A program made the translations under genes and the position numbers. Below are positions 1-12,467 of a stretch of 64,000 nucleotides of DNA, in pieces. The DNA is from Nymphaea colorata (lineage: Eukaryota > Streptophyta > Magnoliopsida > Nymphaeales > Nymphaeaceae). The stretch spans positions 22,753,300 through 22,817,299 of the forward strand of contig NC_045142.1 of NCBI RefSeq assembly GCF_008831285.2. The letters run 5' to 3'. The notes under the pieces were generated by a model that had not been told where the DNA came from, made no database searches, and saw only the letters and a list, made by a program, of their open reading frames with translations. Within the stretch, counting starts at the first letter, position 1; each line of letters begins with the position of its first letter.

Positions 1-807
1 TATTGCAATATAATATGCTGGTTTTAGCTTAGAAGATGAAGGTAAAAGACAAATTGCAATATTGCATTAAAATTCAAGGCGGCCATAGGTCTGGGTGCCA
101 TCTTGATAACTAACTCAACCTCATTGTGGCTGGACTCGGATACACTTATTTATTTTTAGGATAATCAATTATAATATTATCATGTAGTGTTGAGTACAAG
201 GTGCGAAGGTTTTATGAAACATGAAATAGTCAATAATACGAGATACTCATGGCAGTTAAAAGCTAGCAATTGAAAATGTTAGTTACTGCACGGATCTACA
301 CAGTCTGGATATTGATCAAGGGTCTATCATAACAATTCCTCAAATAACAAAACAACTTAGCTATTTTTGCTTTTTTTTTCTTTCATTTTGCGGGCTGGGC
401 CCGTAAGTTAATCATTTCTGGAAACTCGCTGCTGGAGGATAGGCCTCCATCCTTTTTATTCAAGTAACAGAAGAATATTCAAATATACAATAACAGATAG
501 ACCCCCTAATAGGCAAGGAGACGACCACTACTGGGACTATAGACCACCGAAACCTTTGACGATAGCGAATTTACCCTTCGTTAGACAAACAGATTTAATT
601 CACCAATGCAATTCATTTTGATCACCAATAGAAGAGCCTTCCTGATCTACCATTGCCGCCTGCATTCTAGGCTACTTGATCGACCGCCTCTTGCTTTTTT
701 TTTTTTCTTTCTCCCCATTTGATGAGCTAGAGCAATCTATCCTCCCACGCAGATGCCCCCATCAATGTGTCGGGGAGCATGCATGAGACGTAGCTGCTCG
801 ATGGACA

Positions 808-874
<67 letters not shown>

Positions 875-2000
875 TTAATGTTTTAGTGTCCTTAGTAACT
901 GCCCTCAAACATATTCTCATGCCACAGAATGTGGATAAAGGAGATGCTAATTTATCTCCCTTGTTTAATACAACTATTATGAAACTTTGGAAGCTGGACT
1001 CTATGAACAAGGCCAGACAATACAAAAAATTGTTATTTGACAGCAAATGTGGGTCTATTATCATATCAATTACAGTCCGGTTACCAGGTCCTTGTACAAC
1101 ATCAAAAGTGAATCTCACCCATGCAAAGCACAAGGGACAGGCCAAAAGTTCAAAATCAAATTAAAACCGAAACTTGACCCACAGTTACCTCCTAGCTACT
1201 CAATGGGTTCACCTCTTGTCCTCAAACTCTCTTCGGACGCACATGATCGTAAGTATGTTCATAACGTGATCTGGAGAAGATGGTATTGCCAGAATTTTCC
1301 TTCTTAAACCTGCTTTGGTATAAAGACGTTTAATAAATTCTGGCTAATAAGGACAAAAAACTAAAGTCTTCATGTATACTTTTGAGCCCAATTGCACAAT
1401 GACAATGGTTGAGATAGCAATCAACCTGAAAAAGGGGTCATTAGGTGATCGTGATCATTATATATAGGTGTTTCAAAGTAGTCTTAAGAAATATCTTGTA
1501 ACTGGGTGTGGTGGAGAGTTCAAGAGATTTTACCTTTCTTACAGTTTCTATTCAAAATCAACTACTTCAAAGAAAATAACAGGAAAGAAGAGCACCACCA
1601 AATTGAAACTTGGCTATTTGCATGACAGAAACAGTGTTCCTGATATCAGTCTCCTATATCTGCCTAACAGGCTGGAGGATAACTCTAGAATTACCAGCCA
1701 TTAAAAACCACCCATGATCATTGTTAGAGGAGAACCCACAATCGCAGGTGGAGAGAAGGGAGCCCCGGCGCGCTGGTGGTGACAGCAAAGGAAGGGCTAA
1801 CGGGCGTCAAAAGGGAGAGAGAAGGAAAAAGAAGAGGGGAGAGGGAGAGATAGAGAGAAAGGAGGGGGATGATTTGAGCTGTCCGGCGGACGGCTCAGGT
1901 TTGATGTCTTCTAAATGTTCATATTTTTATGGAGTTATCATTTAGTTTATGGTGACCAACTTAGAAGGGACTTGGTGGAAGGATGTTTGGCTGCTAGTGC
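1..2000. other. intergenic DNA, no supported gene
   Basis: AT-rich DNA with no reading frame that looks coding. It contains a pure TA microsatellite (about 810-872) and a purine-rich stretch at about 1800-1870. The short open frames here either read through the TA repeat as Tyr-Ile runs or have no recognisable domain, so none is called. Confidence 0.6.
810..872. repeat. (TA)n microsatellite
   Basis: An uninterrupted run of about 31 TA dinucleotides, directly visible. It is likely to vary in length between individuals. Confidence 0.97.
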
Positions 2001-2009
2001 TTGATGGTC

Positions 2010-2300
2010 TACCTATCTTGCAAGTGAGGGCAGGCTGCCCACCCTAGCTAGACTGCAAAAATGTGGCTTTTCTATTGCTAACCAATGTTCTTTTTGTAGG
2101 GTTGCTGAAGAAACTAATGACCATTTGCTAGCAGGACTAAAGAAGTGTGGGAGTGGATTGCTTCTGAATTCAATATTTTGCATTCCAACTAGAGGGATTG
2201 TGTTCGAACTCAAACGTTGAATGCATACTAAAAACGTCCGGCGCTAATGCTGGAAAATAGCTTTCTTGGTGGCATCGTAACAAAGTTGTGCACCAGAGCA
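2010..2300 (+). pseudogene. LINE reverse-transcriptase zinc-binding (zf-RVT) fragment
   Basis: Translation from about 2026 gives GRLPTLARLQKCGFSIANQ, then CSFC, then a EETNDHLL segment. This is the pattern of the zinc-binding domain (zf-RVT) that follows the reverse transcriptase in plant LINE-type non-LTR retrotransposons: a GRLPT..RL..G core, CxxC, and EE..HL. After the HLLA segment the frame shifts and continues as EVWEWIASEFNILH, again as expected for this domain. No start codon, RT core or 3' tail is visible, so this is a short, decayed, frameshifted remnant. The family is known to be abundant in plant nuclear genomes; the assignment rests on motif recognition. Confidence 0.7.
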
Positions 2301-4348
2301 AGGTTTATTTGAAGACGGGCAAATAGAGGCACCATGTTGATATTTTTTGAAGTGGTCAAAAGATGTTGAGAGATAACTACAGATTTGGGTCCATACGGGG
2401 TTATATGCTGTGACGATAAATATAACGGGTCTCTAGGCACGCTTTATTTGAATGTTACCTCGGTTAATATGACTGGTAGTTTCATCAAAGTGAAGGTGGA
2501 GCAAAGAGCGTGCGTTCATCAAAGTGCATCTAATGGATATGGGTGATTATTTTGTGTAAACTAACAGCTCTCTATAGAAGGTTGATATCTCCTTTTTTTT
2601 TTTTAATAGTGAGAAAAATCTAAACATTAAGTTGTAATGCAAAGGGCAAACTTGCCCAACTATTATTATTAGAATAGGCTGATTTGAATTGAATAAATGT
2701 GCAAACTGATTCCATTCTAATTCTTAATCAATTTGTGTATTATATATTTTCCATGTATTTTTTTCAAAAATTGATGAGTTAAATCGATTTTATTCTTTCA
2801 ATCATTGTCAAAAATATCATTCTTACCGGTTTTTAACAGCAAAGTTGTTTTTTGGGCAAATCTTGAAAATTTTTAAAAATAAATAAGAAAACATAAATAA
2901 AACTATATAAAAGTAATAAAAATGGATGTTTTAATGATAATAAAAATGATGATAATATCAGTGTTAAAATTAGAAAAATGAAAAAAATGGAGAAACAAAA
3001 AACAATGAGATAATAACACAATATATATATATATATATATTTTTCATTCTTATTTTTATGTTAATATCACAATATTTTCTAAAATATTGTGATATCTGTA
3101 GCACTGATTTGAAACTTGAAATGATTCATTACACCACCCTTGTTCTGTTACATTCCCAGCCTACAGAGCAGGGGGCGTTAGGGGCCCTTGCCTCTCCTCA
3201 AAAAAAAAAAACATTTATATTTAAAAAAAATCATTTGTCTTACATAAAAATTTTGAAAAAATATGTTCGAGCCCTCTTAAAATTTTGAAACTATGATCGA
3301 CTTCTTTCATGAAAAATTCATGACTATATCCCTGTGCCTCCGCCCTTACGGCAAGGAAATGGGGGTCATTGGGATAGCTTTTGGCCATCCAAAACTAATT
3401 CATTGAATTGCTGGCTTGGCCCAAGCTGCCCCCAACTGTGGCCACCTTGCATTATGGGGATTACATTATCTTAAGATTCACCCTTTTCACAACTCCACTT
3501 TTACCCGTCATTTTTCTGTGTTCATAAACTGGTCATTTCCATCTATATACGAAAAGAAAAATATATATATATATATATATCATACTCAAGCATCTGCTTG
3601 TTTCAAAAGGCTCATATCTGGCTCCATTATTGAACATGCCTCTAACTTTGTACCAGAGCTTATCAATTTAGATTTGGCATCTTAGACTTTAGGATTGCAA
3701 GTTGAAGGATTTCAACATAATCAAAAGATGAATGGGTTAGAGGAATTTGATGTGATGCATTTTTAGCCTGCAAATTATATTGTGCAATGACTAACATCAT
3801 CTTTCTCATAATCAAACAAGTTGGCTTTCTAAAAGGATCTAAAAGCTTTGCATCAATTTTGAGAGTAGATGGTTACCAATACTAATAATATAGTTCTAAT
3901 GGATTCCACCACTTCTTGAGTCAACACATCCATCAAAAGCACAAGGAATGACAGCAGTGGTGGAGGGAGGGGGCGGCAGGGGTCATGACCTCCCCTAAGA
4001 TCTGGAAAAATAAAATTTTACCATGTAAAATTTTAGAAATTCTAATTTGACCCCAGCATAGACTTTCAATATTGATAATCAACTTATTTAAAATTTATCC
4101 ATATATGAATCTAATACAATATTTATTTAAAGCTATATTTGAATTGGAATCCAATCATATGTCATTTCTTAAATTCAAATCAATTACACAATCAGATATT
4201 AAATGTTTTTTCATATTCGACTTTATTTGAAAATCATCTAACCTGAATTTGATCCTTTGACATCACTAGGTTAACAATCAAGCAATGATAATATGATTCA
4301 CAATGCAAAAAGTAGCTGCACCTTGAAAGTATCAAAAACTGATCTACA
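2300..4348. other. intergenic DNA with low-copy repeat traces
   Basis: No gene is seen. The stretch holds a TA microsatellite near 3022-3041 and a shorter one near 3562-3580. Two G-rich and C-rich patches flanked by A/T-rich runs, at about 3165-3345 and 3955-4070, resemble other patches near 16440-16490 and 40087-40261. They may be degraded members of one non-autonomous DNA transposon family. This stretch ends at the 5' LTR of the copia element. Confidence 0.5.
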
Positions 4349-4353
4349 AGGGG

Positions 4354-4663
4354 TGTTAAAATCCAGCACATTCTCACGATATTCAAAGTCCTTGTAATAT
4401 GTGAAGTCTCTTAGGATTCTACGTTCTTGTACAATGTGTTGAGGTATTTAATGTCATTGTACTATATGTGAAGAGTCTCCTAAAATTCTACGATTGGAGA
4501 CTCTTCGAATTCTGAAATTGAAATTATAAATAGGGTCTGGGCAGACCATCCTGGTCACGGCTTCTTCTCCTCAGCTTCTTCTTGTATTCATTTTCTCTCT
4601 CTCTCTATCTTCCTGCGTGAGTGCTGTTTTCTGGTTTCAGATATTGGTGCTAGATTTCTATCA
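4354..4663 (+). repeat. copia 5' LTR
   Basis: A 310-bp terminal repeat starting TGTTAAA and ending TATCA, matching 9208-9576 almost throughout. A TATA-like ATTATAAATAGG lies near 4525-4536, followed by CT-rich DNA. It is about 60 bp shorter than the 3' LTR, which carries an internal duplication. Confidence 0.93.
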
Positions 4664-4681
4664 TGATATCAGAGCGCCAGG
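4664..4681 (+). promoter_or_regulatory. copia primer-binding site (tRNA-iMet type)
   Basis: TGATATCAGAGC follows the 5' LTR directly. It differs at one position (G to A) from the usual plant copia PBS TGGTATCAGAGC, which pairs with the 3' end of initiator tRNA-Met. Confidence 0.85.
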
Positions 4682-4885
4682 TTACGTTATCTCTACCTAA
4701 CAAAATGCCCAAATAGGTCTTATCTGGGTAGAACTCTTTTCTCATCTTGTCTCTATCCTAAATTTACTTTTCTCTTGCGTAATTCTTGTTCCTTTTTCTT
4801 CTTGCTTACCTAAGGACACATCTTATTATATCGCGTCTTCTTTTCCTCTCATCTTCTACCTGCATACCCTTCTTTTCTGCTGTCA

Positions 4886-7800
4886 TGGAAAACCTTTCGC
4901 ATTCTGGTATATCCTCAAATTTTCTTCCTCACCTTATTACCAAAAAACTCAAACATGAGAATTATCTAACCTAGAAAAGGTAGATCATGCATTTTATAAG
5001 AAGTCAAGGCCTCTTTGGACATCTCGATGGTTCAACAAGGGCTCCACCAATATTTGTTCTGCAGGAAATAAATAATGAGGCAGGAGAGGTCATTGTTGTT
5101 CAAGAAATTAGCAACCCTGAACATGTTGTGTGGATGAGACGTGACCAAAGTCTTGTTGCATATATTTTATCTATGGTATCTCAACAAGTGTTACTTTCAG
5201 TTTCTAATGACTGTACTGCAGAAGAATTATGAGAAACCCTTGCTGATACCTTTTCCCAAATATCAGAAGCTCGGATTATGTACTTAAAGAAAGAATTTCA
5301 GAATTTGAACAAAGGTTCAACATCTATCATGGATTATTTGGGGTGCATTAAGGCTGTCGCAGACCAACTTGCTGCCTCATGGAATAACATTTTTGATAAG
5401 GAGAAAGTGCATCAAACTTTAAGTGGACTTGGGCATGATTATCATGCCTTTATTACAGCTCTTGAGGTGCTCCCTGTTCTGCCTTCCTTCAACGAATTAC
5501 AAGGTAAACTTCTCCAACACGAAATGAATATGAAAAGAGTCATTGAAAGGACTAATCAAGGGATCTCTCAAAATGTGTTGGTCATGAATGTAAAATTTGG
5601 TTAGAACCATGGGAACTCTAATCAAGGTGGTCGCGGCATTCTACTGACACCAAATAATCAAGGTATGCCTCAATTGAATACTTCAAGAAGGATCCCAGAT
5701 GTAACAAGAAATGGCACATGAAGGCACAATGCTGGTTTAATCCTCAAAATAAAAACAAAGGGGTAACACCTGATTACAAACAAGGAGGACAAAATCCTAA
5801 ATCCATCGGCGAAAATATGCAACAGTTATTGATGGCCGCATTCTCAAAGATGACTATAAAGCAAAATGAGCAGGGAGAATGGTTCTTGGATTCATGTGCA
5901 ACTACTCATGTGACAGGGAATGCAGGTAAATTGACTAACTCATCCCCTCATTATGGTAGAAATTGCATTATAACAGGTGATGGAAAATCTCATCCCATTA
6001 CACATATTGGAAATGCACATATTCCATTGTCATCTTCCTCTCTATCATTGTCTAATGTTGTTCTTGCTCCCAATATAAAAAAGAACATCATATCCATTTC
6101 TAAACTCATTGATGATACAAACTCTTCTGTTGAATTCACACCTTCTTCTGTCTATGTCATGGACTTCCAAACGAAGAAAATGTTCATTAAAAGGGAGCGT
6201 CAAAGGAATATATATGTCCTCAATGAATGTCTACCTAAGGATTCATCCACTTTTGCTATAGGATTGAAAACATTTTCTCTTTCTCATAATGCGTCACCAG
6301 CTCCAAGTTCTTGCCATTTCCAATCAAAAGTAAGAGGCTCTAACCAATTTTTGGATCATGATTTATGGCATAATCGGCTGGGACACTGTGGCCGACATTT
6401 TATTGAAAAACTTGTCACAGATAGTCTCATTCCAAGATCAAGTCTACCTTATTCCAAAGTGTCAAAAAATGTTCAAGTTGTGAACTTTGTAAGAGTCATG
6501 TTTTACCTTTCCATAATATAAATCAAAGGGCTTCCAAACCTTTTGAAATTATTTTTTCTGATGTTTGGTGGCTAGCCCCTATTGATTCCATGTCTGGTTT
6601 ATGATATTATGTCTTATTCATTGACTCTTATTCATGTTTCACGTGGATTTACTTCATGAAACACAAATTAGAAGTACTCAACATATTTCAGAACTTCTAT
6701 ACCATGATTCAAACCAAATTTTCATACAATGTGGTGTATTTTCAATGTGATGGTGGGGGAGAATAATCCTCACTTGATTTTATTGAATTTCTACGTGAAA
6801 GGGGGATAACTAGACAAATCTCCTGCCCTTATACACCATAACAAAATGGTGTAGTTGAGCGAAAACATCGACATATAGTTGAAAGCGCCATGAGCATGAT
6901 GCATGATACTAATGTGCTCATTTCCTTATGGACTGAAGCCTTCCATACAGCTGTATACATAATAAATTGTTTGCCTATGACACTCTTGATGTCTAAATCG
7001 CCATATTTCACACTCTTAGGCAAACAACCTTATTGTAAGAAATTGAAGGTTTTTGGTTGTGTATCCTATGTTCACATTGATGTTGCCTTGAGGAACAAGT
7101 TTCAAGACAAAGCTATTCAATGTATATTCGTTGGATATGATGATGAATATAAAGGTTTTCGATGCTATGACCCAACAACTAAACACATCAAGACTTCAAG
7201 AAATGTTATTTTTGATGAACATAGTTTTGATAACACTAATGAAATGCCTATGACTCTTGAATGTTATGATCCATGGACCAGTACACAGTTATTCAATGCA
7301 GATCTTGTTTGAGAAAATGATGTGTCTCAGGGTGAAGATCAAGAGAGATTAATACAGTCGTCGGATGTGGCCCAAAGTGAAAATCAAGATAGTCCAACAC
7401 AATCATCAAGCCATCACGAAAGCAATAAAGAAGAACAAAGCAACAATTCACATCGGTTTTTGGGTCTCACCTACAGTCGATGACTAAGGGACAAAGATGC
7501 TCACAATGAAGAAGACAACATGCCCCACCTTAGAAGATCCCAACGCATTCGCCATCCTATTCACAGGTGGGTTAGCTATGATTCTTTATCACTTGACTTT
7601 CAGTTATTCATGGCAAAAGTTGGCAAGGAAGAAAAACCTACTTCATTTGATCAAGCATCTAAATCACATTATTGGAGAAAGGCTATGAGAGAAGAAATGG
7701 ATGCCTTGCATGAATGTAGAACATGAGAGATCGTTTCAAGACCACACAGAAAGAACATAGTGGGCTCCAAATGGGTATACAAAATCAAATACAAACCTGA

Positions 7801-9132
7801 CGGCAGCATAGAAAGACACAAAGCAAGGTTAGTAGCAAAAGGGTTTACTTAACAGTTTGGGCAAGATTATGATAAGACGTTCAGTCCCGTAATCAAAATG
7901 GGAACCATTCACATAATTATATCCCTTGTTGTTAAATATGGGTGGAAGCTAAATCAATTAGACGTTAAGAATGTCTTCCTTCATGGTGAGTTGAAAGAAG
8001 AAGTTTTCATGGAGCAACCTCTTGGCTTTGTTGAAAAGGACTCTAGCAAATGGGTTCACAATCTACAAAAATCTCTGTATGGACTTAAGCAAGCATCACG
8101 GTCATGGTTTGATAGTTTTTCAAACAAAATTAGGGAATACGGATTTCGAAACAGTCCTCTCGACCATTCTCTTTTCATTTTCAAGAAAGAAAATGTTATT
8201 ACCCTCCTCCTTATATATATGTTGACGACATCATCGTTACAGGGAGCTCAGAAAAACATTTTGATGAGATAAAGAGTTTGTTAATGAGAAACTTTAAGAC
8301 GAAAGACCTTGAAAGCCTGCGATATTTTCTTGGGGTTGAAATTAATAGGCAAAAAGATCATCTTACCTTGACACAACAAAAATATACTCTTGACCTATTG
8401 GACAGAACATGCATGAAAGATTGTAAGCCTACTGAAACACCGAGTGTTCTGAACCAAAGGATGAGTATAAATGATGGGGAAACATATGAAGACCCCACCA
8501 AATATCGCAGCATTGTTGGTGCCTTGCAATATTTAACATTTACCAGACCTGATAATACCTATGCGGTAAATCAAGTGTCTCAATTTATGCATGCACCAAG
8601 GGACATACATATGAATGCAGTTAAAAGGATACTAAGGTATCTCAAGGGAACTGTTGGAGATGGATTAGTGGATTGTAAAAGTGGAAATGAAGCTGCTAAT
8701 CATGAATTAATCACATATACTGACGCTGATTGGGCTGGAGATCCAGACGAAAGAAGATCTATCTCTGATTTTTGCATCTTTATAGGCAAAAATTTGGTAT
8801 CTTGGAGTAGTAGAAAACAAAGAGCAGTTGCAAGATCAAGCACAAAAGCTGAATACAGATGTATGGCTGCAGGGACGGCAGAAGTGACTTGGATTCGACA
8901 CTTGCTAGAAGATATAGGAGAAAAAATTAAAAGTTCAGTACTAATGTGTGACAACCAAAGCGCCATCAACGTTGCTTTCAATCCTATACAACATGGCCGA
9001 ACAAAACACATTGAGATTGACCAGCATTTTATCAAGCAGAAGGTGGAGAATAAGGAAAAGGTGGAGAATAAGGAAATAGAACCAGCCTTTGTTGGAACTA
9101 ATGAACAAACTGCTGACATATTTACTAAATGA
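4886..9132 (+). pseudogene. copia gag-pol polyprotein, broken
   Basis: The likely start is the ATG at 4886 (MENLSHSG). Gag with a UBN2-like region spans about 4886-5600. The protease-like motif at 5886 reads LDSCATTHVTG, with Cys in place of the usual Gly after Asp-Ser. The GAG-pre-integrase motif HDLWHNRLGH lies near 6357. Integrase runs about 6490-7250, with QNGVVERKHR near 6844. RT starts near 7755 ([12 protein letters not shown]) and has QLDVKNVFLHGEL and YGLKQASRSWF. The YVDD catalytic box is at 8218-8229, and RNase H (TYTDADWAGDP, STKAEYRCMA) runs to 9132. In-frame stops include 4972, 5230, 6601, 6838, 7723, 7849 and 9130. An extra AT in the TATATATAT run just before YVDD shifts that box out of the upstream RT frame. 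An 18-bp duplication (VENKEK repeated) lies near 9042-9078. Confidence 0.92.
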
Positions 9133-9198
9133 TTAACAAAGTATCGTTTCTGGTTTTTGAAGAGCAAGCTGTTCATGGTTCAAAACCATGCACAGCTT

Positions 9199-9207
9199 GA
9201 GGGAAGG
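9199..9207 (+). promoter_or_regulatory. copia polypurine tract
   Basis: GAGGGAAGG lies directly upstream of the 3' LTR. This is the expected place and composition for the plus-strand primer. Confidence 0.75.
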
Positions 9208-9576
9208 TGTTAAAATCCAGCACTCACGATGTTCAAAGTTCTTGTAATATGTGAAGTCTCTTAGGATTCTACGTTCTTGTAGAATGTGTTGAGGTAGTTA
9301 ATGTCATTGTAATATGTGAAGAGTCTCTTAGGATTCTACGTTCTTGTAGAATGTGTTGAGGTATTTAATGTCATTGTACTATGTGAAGAGTCTCCTAGGA
9401 TTCTACGATTGGAGACTCTTCGAATTCTGAAATTGAAATTATAAATAGGACCTGGGCAGACCATCCTGGTCACGGCTTCTTCTCCTCGGCTTCTTCTTGT
9501 TTTCATTCTCTCTCTCTCTATCTTCCTGCGTGAGTGCTGTTTTTTGGTTTCAGATATTGGTGCTAGATTTCTATCA
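9208..9576 (+). repeat. copia 3' LTR with internal duplication
   Basis: A 369-bp LTR from TGTTAAAATCC to CTATCA. A segment of about 68 bp, running from AATATGTGAAG to TAATGTCATTGT, occurs twice in tandem (about 9245-9311 and 9312-9379). It is single in the 5' LTR, which explains the length difference. Confidence 0.93.
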
Positions 9577-10041
9577 GGTTGGTGCAATAACAGGGTGGGG
9601 GTCAATAAGCAGGGTTTGATATCCTAGGGAGATTAAGATAAAGGTATTCAGCTTTCAACAGTAGCATAAAATACTCCTCACTCACCCAAAAGACAACAAG
9701 AACAAAATTGCGTTCAATTAAAAGCTCCCTACAACCACATATATACAAACAATGGTTTAAAGTAGATCGTTGATTCAGCTGAATCGCCTCTGACTCTGTT
9801 CATATTCATAAGTTGTATACTAACTATTTTGTAGAAAATTCTATGATAGCAATTCGTCTACTAGCTGGCTGATGGACGGATGCAAAGATGGCATGTTGTT
9901 TCTAGTGGGCCAACAATGAAGTTTCTTTCCTCTCTTGTAAAGAATCTGTGATCGCATTCAGATTGAAGGGAATAGAACAACATGGAACAGCCACATCTGG
10001 AATCACACCATCATGAAATGGGTAGATAACAGCTATAGGAG

Positions 10042-10715
10042 GTTGTCCTGGCTATGGCAATAGGCAATATTTGGAAGTTGCGAAATCGTGTTACACATGG
10101 TGAAGCCCTCCCTCCTCCGCACAGGTTTGAGTCGGCTCTTTGGAAGGATGTCCACCTCATTTGGGACAATCTACTTGTGAACAAGATTTGTCATAGACAG
10201 CTCATGCTTTGGCTCATAACCAGAATTGATGCAAATGACAATAATAGGCTTTCGTCTAAGACCTTTTGTGCACAAATTGCAGTTCTACATCAACCAGGCT
10301 GTTTCAGACTAGCTTACAGGATTCTCAACTCAGATATCCAAGTCATTGCTGCAGACTTAGTCACGATGAGACGATAAAATTCTTCTAGCTGTATGGACAT
10401 CGTTGAGGAGCTATCTCAGATTTTGCTAGGTGTAGAAGGTGTCCAACTGACCTTAGGCCCTAAGCACTGGAGACACCGTTTTAAGAAGATGCTGAAATTT
10501 CCATCTAAAGCTGAGGAGGCTAACTACACTTTCATATGCTATAGAAAGCTTGTTACAGTCAATAATTATAACCCCTTTTGTAAAGTGATTGAAATTTTGT
10601 TGAAGCCTTGCCCTACGGGGTCAACTAAAATGGGACACTTGGCCCTGATGTCTGAGCATTCCCCCCTACGTTTTGGTACATTGTAAATAGTCATTTTTTG
10701 TTAATTAAAAGATGG
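10042..10715 (+). pseudogene. LINE 3'-terminal fragment
   Basis: The frame from 10039 reads EVVLAMAIGNIWKLRNRVTH, the hallmark IWK.RN segment that follows zf-RVT at the C-terminus of plant LINE ORF2 proteins. It then continues WKDVHLIWDNLL to the stop at 10375-10377. The DNA after 10620 reads CCCCCCTACGTTTTGGTACA and then TTGTAAATAGTCATTTTTTG, which looks like a plant LINE 3' end. The open frame at 10393-10686 has no domain I recognise and probably belongs to the same remnant. The order matches the zf-RVT fragment at 2010-2300, but the two need not come from one insertion. Confidence 0.55.
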
Positions 10716-12085
10716 ACTGATATCATGGGCCAAAATTACATGATAATGACTAGCAAACATATATATATATATATATATGCATAATGGTCCAAGAAACTCT
10801 TTCACTTTGTCCAGGCCTATGCCAATGGTTAACAAGAACACACCTTTGCCACCGGCATCATATCTCTTGCTGTCTTTACCATTGAGATACAGCTATATTG
10901 AGGATGACTGGACAATGACAGGGCTAATTGGTGTGACTAGAAGGATGCCATGACTCTTGCTGCAGGTGTGCCCAATGAACTTATGCATTGTGGGTGTCTC
11001 CATGTCAAGAGTTCTTAGTAAATAAAGTCCTATCACACAACAAAGAAATAAATAAATATATTTGCTTATTAAACCAAGGGAGGAACATATCTCTAAAACG
11101 AGAAGTACCTACTGCTTGCTTTAAAAATATCTTAATTAGGAATTTAGGAAAATAACCTAACATAAAATAATCCTATTAAATGAGCTGAGGATAGACAAAT
11201 TGTTGATCCGTGCCAAAAGAGAAAAGTAAGGTGACACAATAAAAAAAATATAAAATCCTGTTGGGAGTTTCTTCAAATCTTTGGCTAGTAAAAGTGGCTT
11301 GTTTTTGTATTTTTCTATTTCCAGTTATGTAGTCCTTGATGAATTAAAGTACCCTTGTATTTGCAAAAACTGGCTGGATTGAACAACTTCTTTTCTCTTT
11401 CTTTTGAGATTGGAAAAAACAGATCTTGGGGTGGGAGACTTGCATTATTAGGTTAATCAGTTATATTTATAGTTGTCTCCCCAACCACAATTAATTCTAA
11501 ATGTAAGACCCATTAATCCACAGGATCCTTCACCTAGACAAAGATGTCGAAGCTACAACCCTGCAAGACAAAAAAAATGGAGCTTGAAGCCATCACAGTC
11601 TCCCCAATTGTACTACCACCTTGAATTCAGCTCAGCAAGCCATATGTTTAGCTTGCAGTGAGATGTCCTGGAAGTTGGAACACAAAACTGCCCCTGGTAT
11701 AGACACTCAAATCAATTTGAGTATTGTATTACCGAGCAGCTGAAGCACAGTCTCATTCTCCTAATGCAGATTGGAGCTTATCAGCTATAACATCGAAAGC
11801 CATAGGACACTAAATGAGTTCAAATCTAAATATTCAGATTATCTCATATAGTATTGCAATATAACGTGATCTAAAGAAATCTAGGCTGCCTTAGACAGAC
11901 TGCATCTACTCGGGCATGATGAAAAAAGCAGCAAAAAAAGGATAACAACAAAGAAAATTTGAAGAAATCTGGTAAAAAGTCAATGATATCACAATCCATC
12001 ATGGACACCAAATCCCCTCTTTGAATCACTTTGTAGAGGATAGAGTAGTATGGTTCTTCATTTATAAAAGATTGTCATGATGTTG

Positions 12086-12088
<3 letters not shown>

Positions 12089-12131
<43 letters not shown>
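12089..12131. repeat. (GA)n microsatellite
   Basis: A perfect run of about 21 GA units. Confidence 0.95.
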
Positions 12132-12133
<2 letters not shown>

Positions 12134-12415
12134 ACTGTACATGTGAAGAAACAATTTCCCCAAACTTTAACGTGAAATTTCTAGGGACGAGGTGTTGATG
12201 GAAACGACAAATAGAAAATGAAAAAGAATTTTCCTTCTTACCTTCTTCATCTGACAAGACGTCTATCCCCTCCATTTTTTGAACAATAGAAGAAGCAAAC
12301 TTGTAGCATCAATCTAAAGAAATAAATTCAAACAAATGTGAAGCACCAAAAACCCTAATTTAGACTAATTTCAGATAGGAAGAAGGCAAGAAGGACTGCA
12401 AAATCAAGACACAGA

Positions 12416-12419
<4 letters not shown>

Positions 12420-12464
<45 letters not shown>
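12420..12464. repeat. (GA)n microsatellite
   Basis: A near-perfect run of about 20 GA units beginning after AAGAGAAA. Confidence 0.95.

Positions 12465-12467
<3 letters not shown>

Larger units (their letters stand above)
4354..9576 (+). mobile_element. Ty1/copia LTR retrotransposon, degenerate
   Basis: A full-length but inactive copia element. It has a 5' LTR (4354-4663), a PBS resembling the initiator tRNA-Met complement, a gag-pol region in the order gag, protease, integrase, RT, RNase H (the copia order), a short polypurine tract and a 3' LTR (9208-9576). Both LTRs begin TGTTAAAATCC and end CTATCA. The 5 bp flanking each end (AGGGG and GGTTG) do not match, so no target-site duplication survives. 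The coding region is cut by about ten stops and several frameshifts. The element can no longer make its own proteins. Confidence 0.95.
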
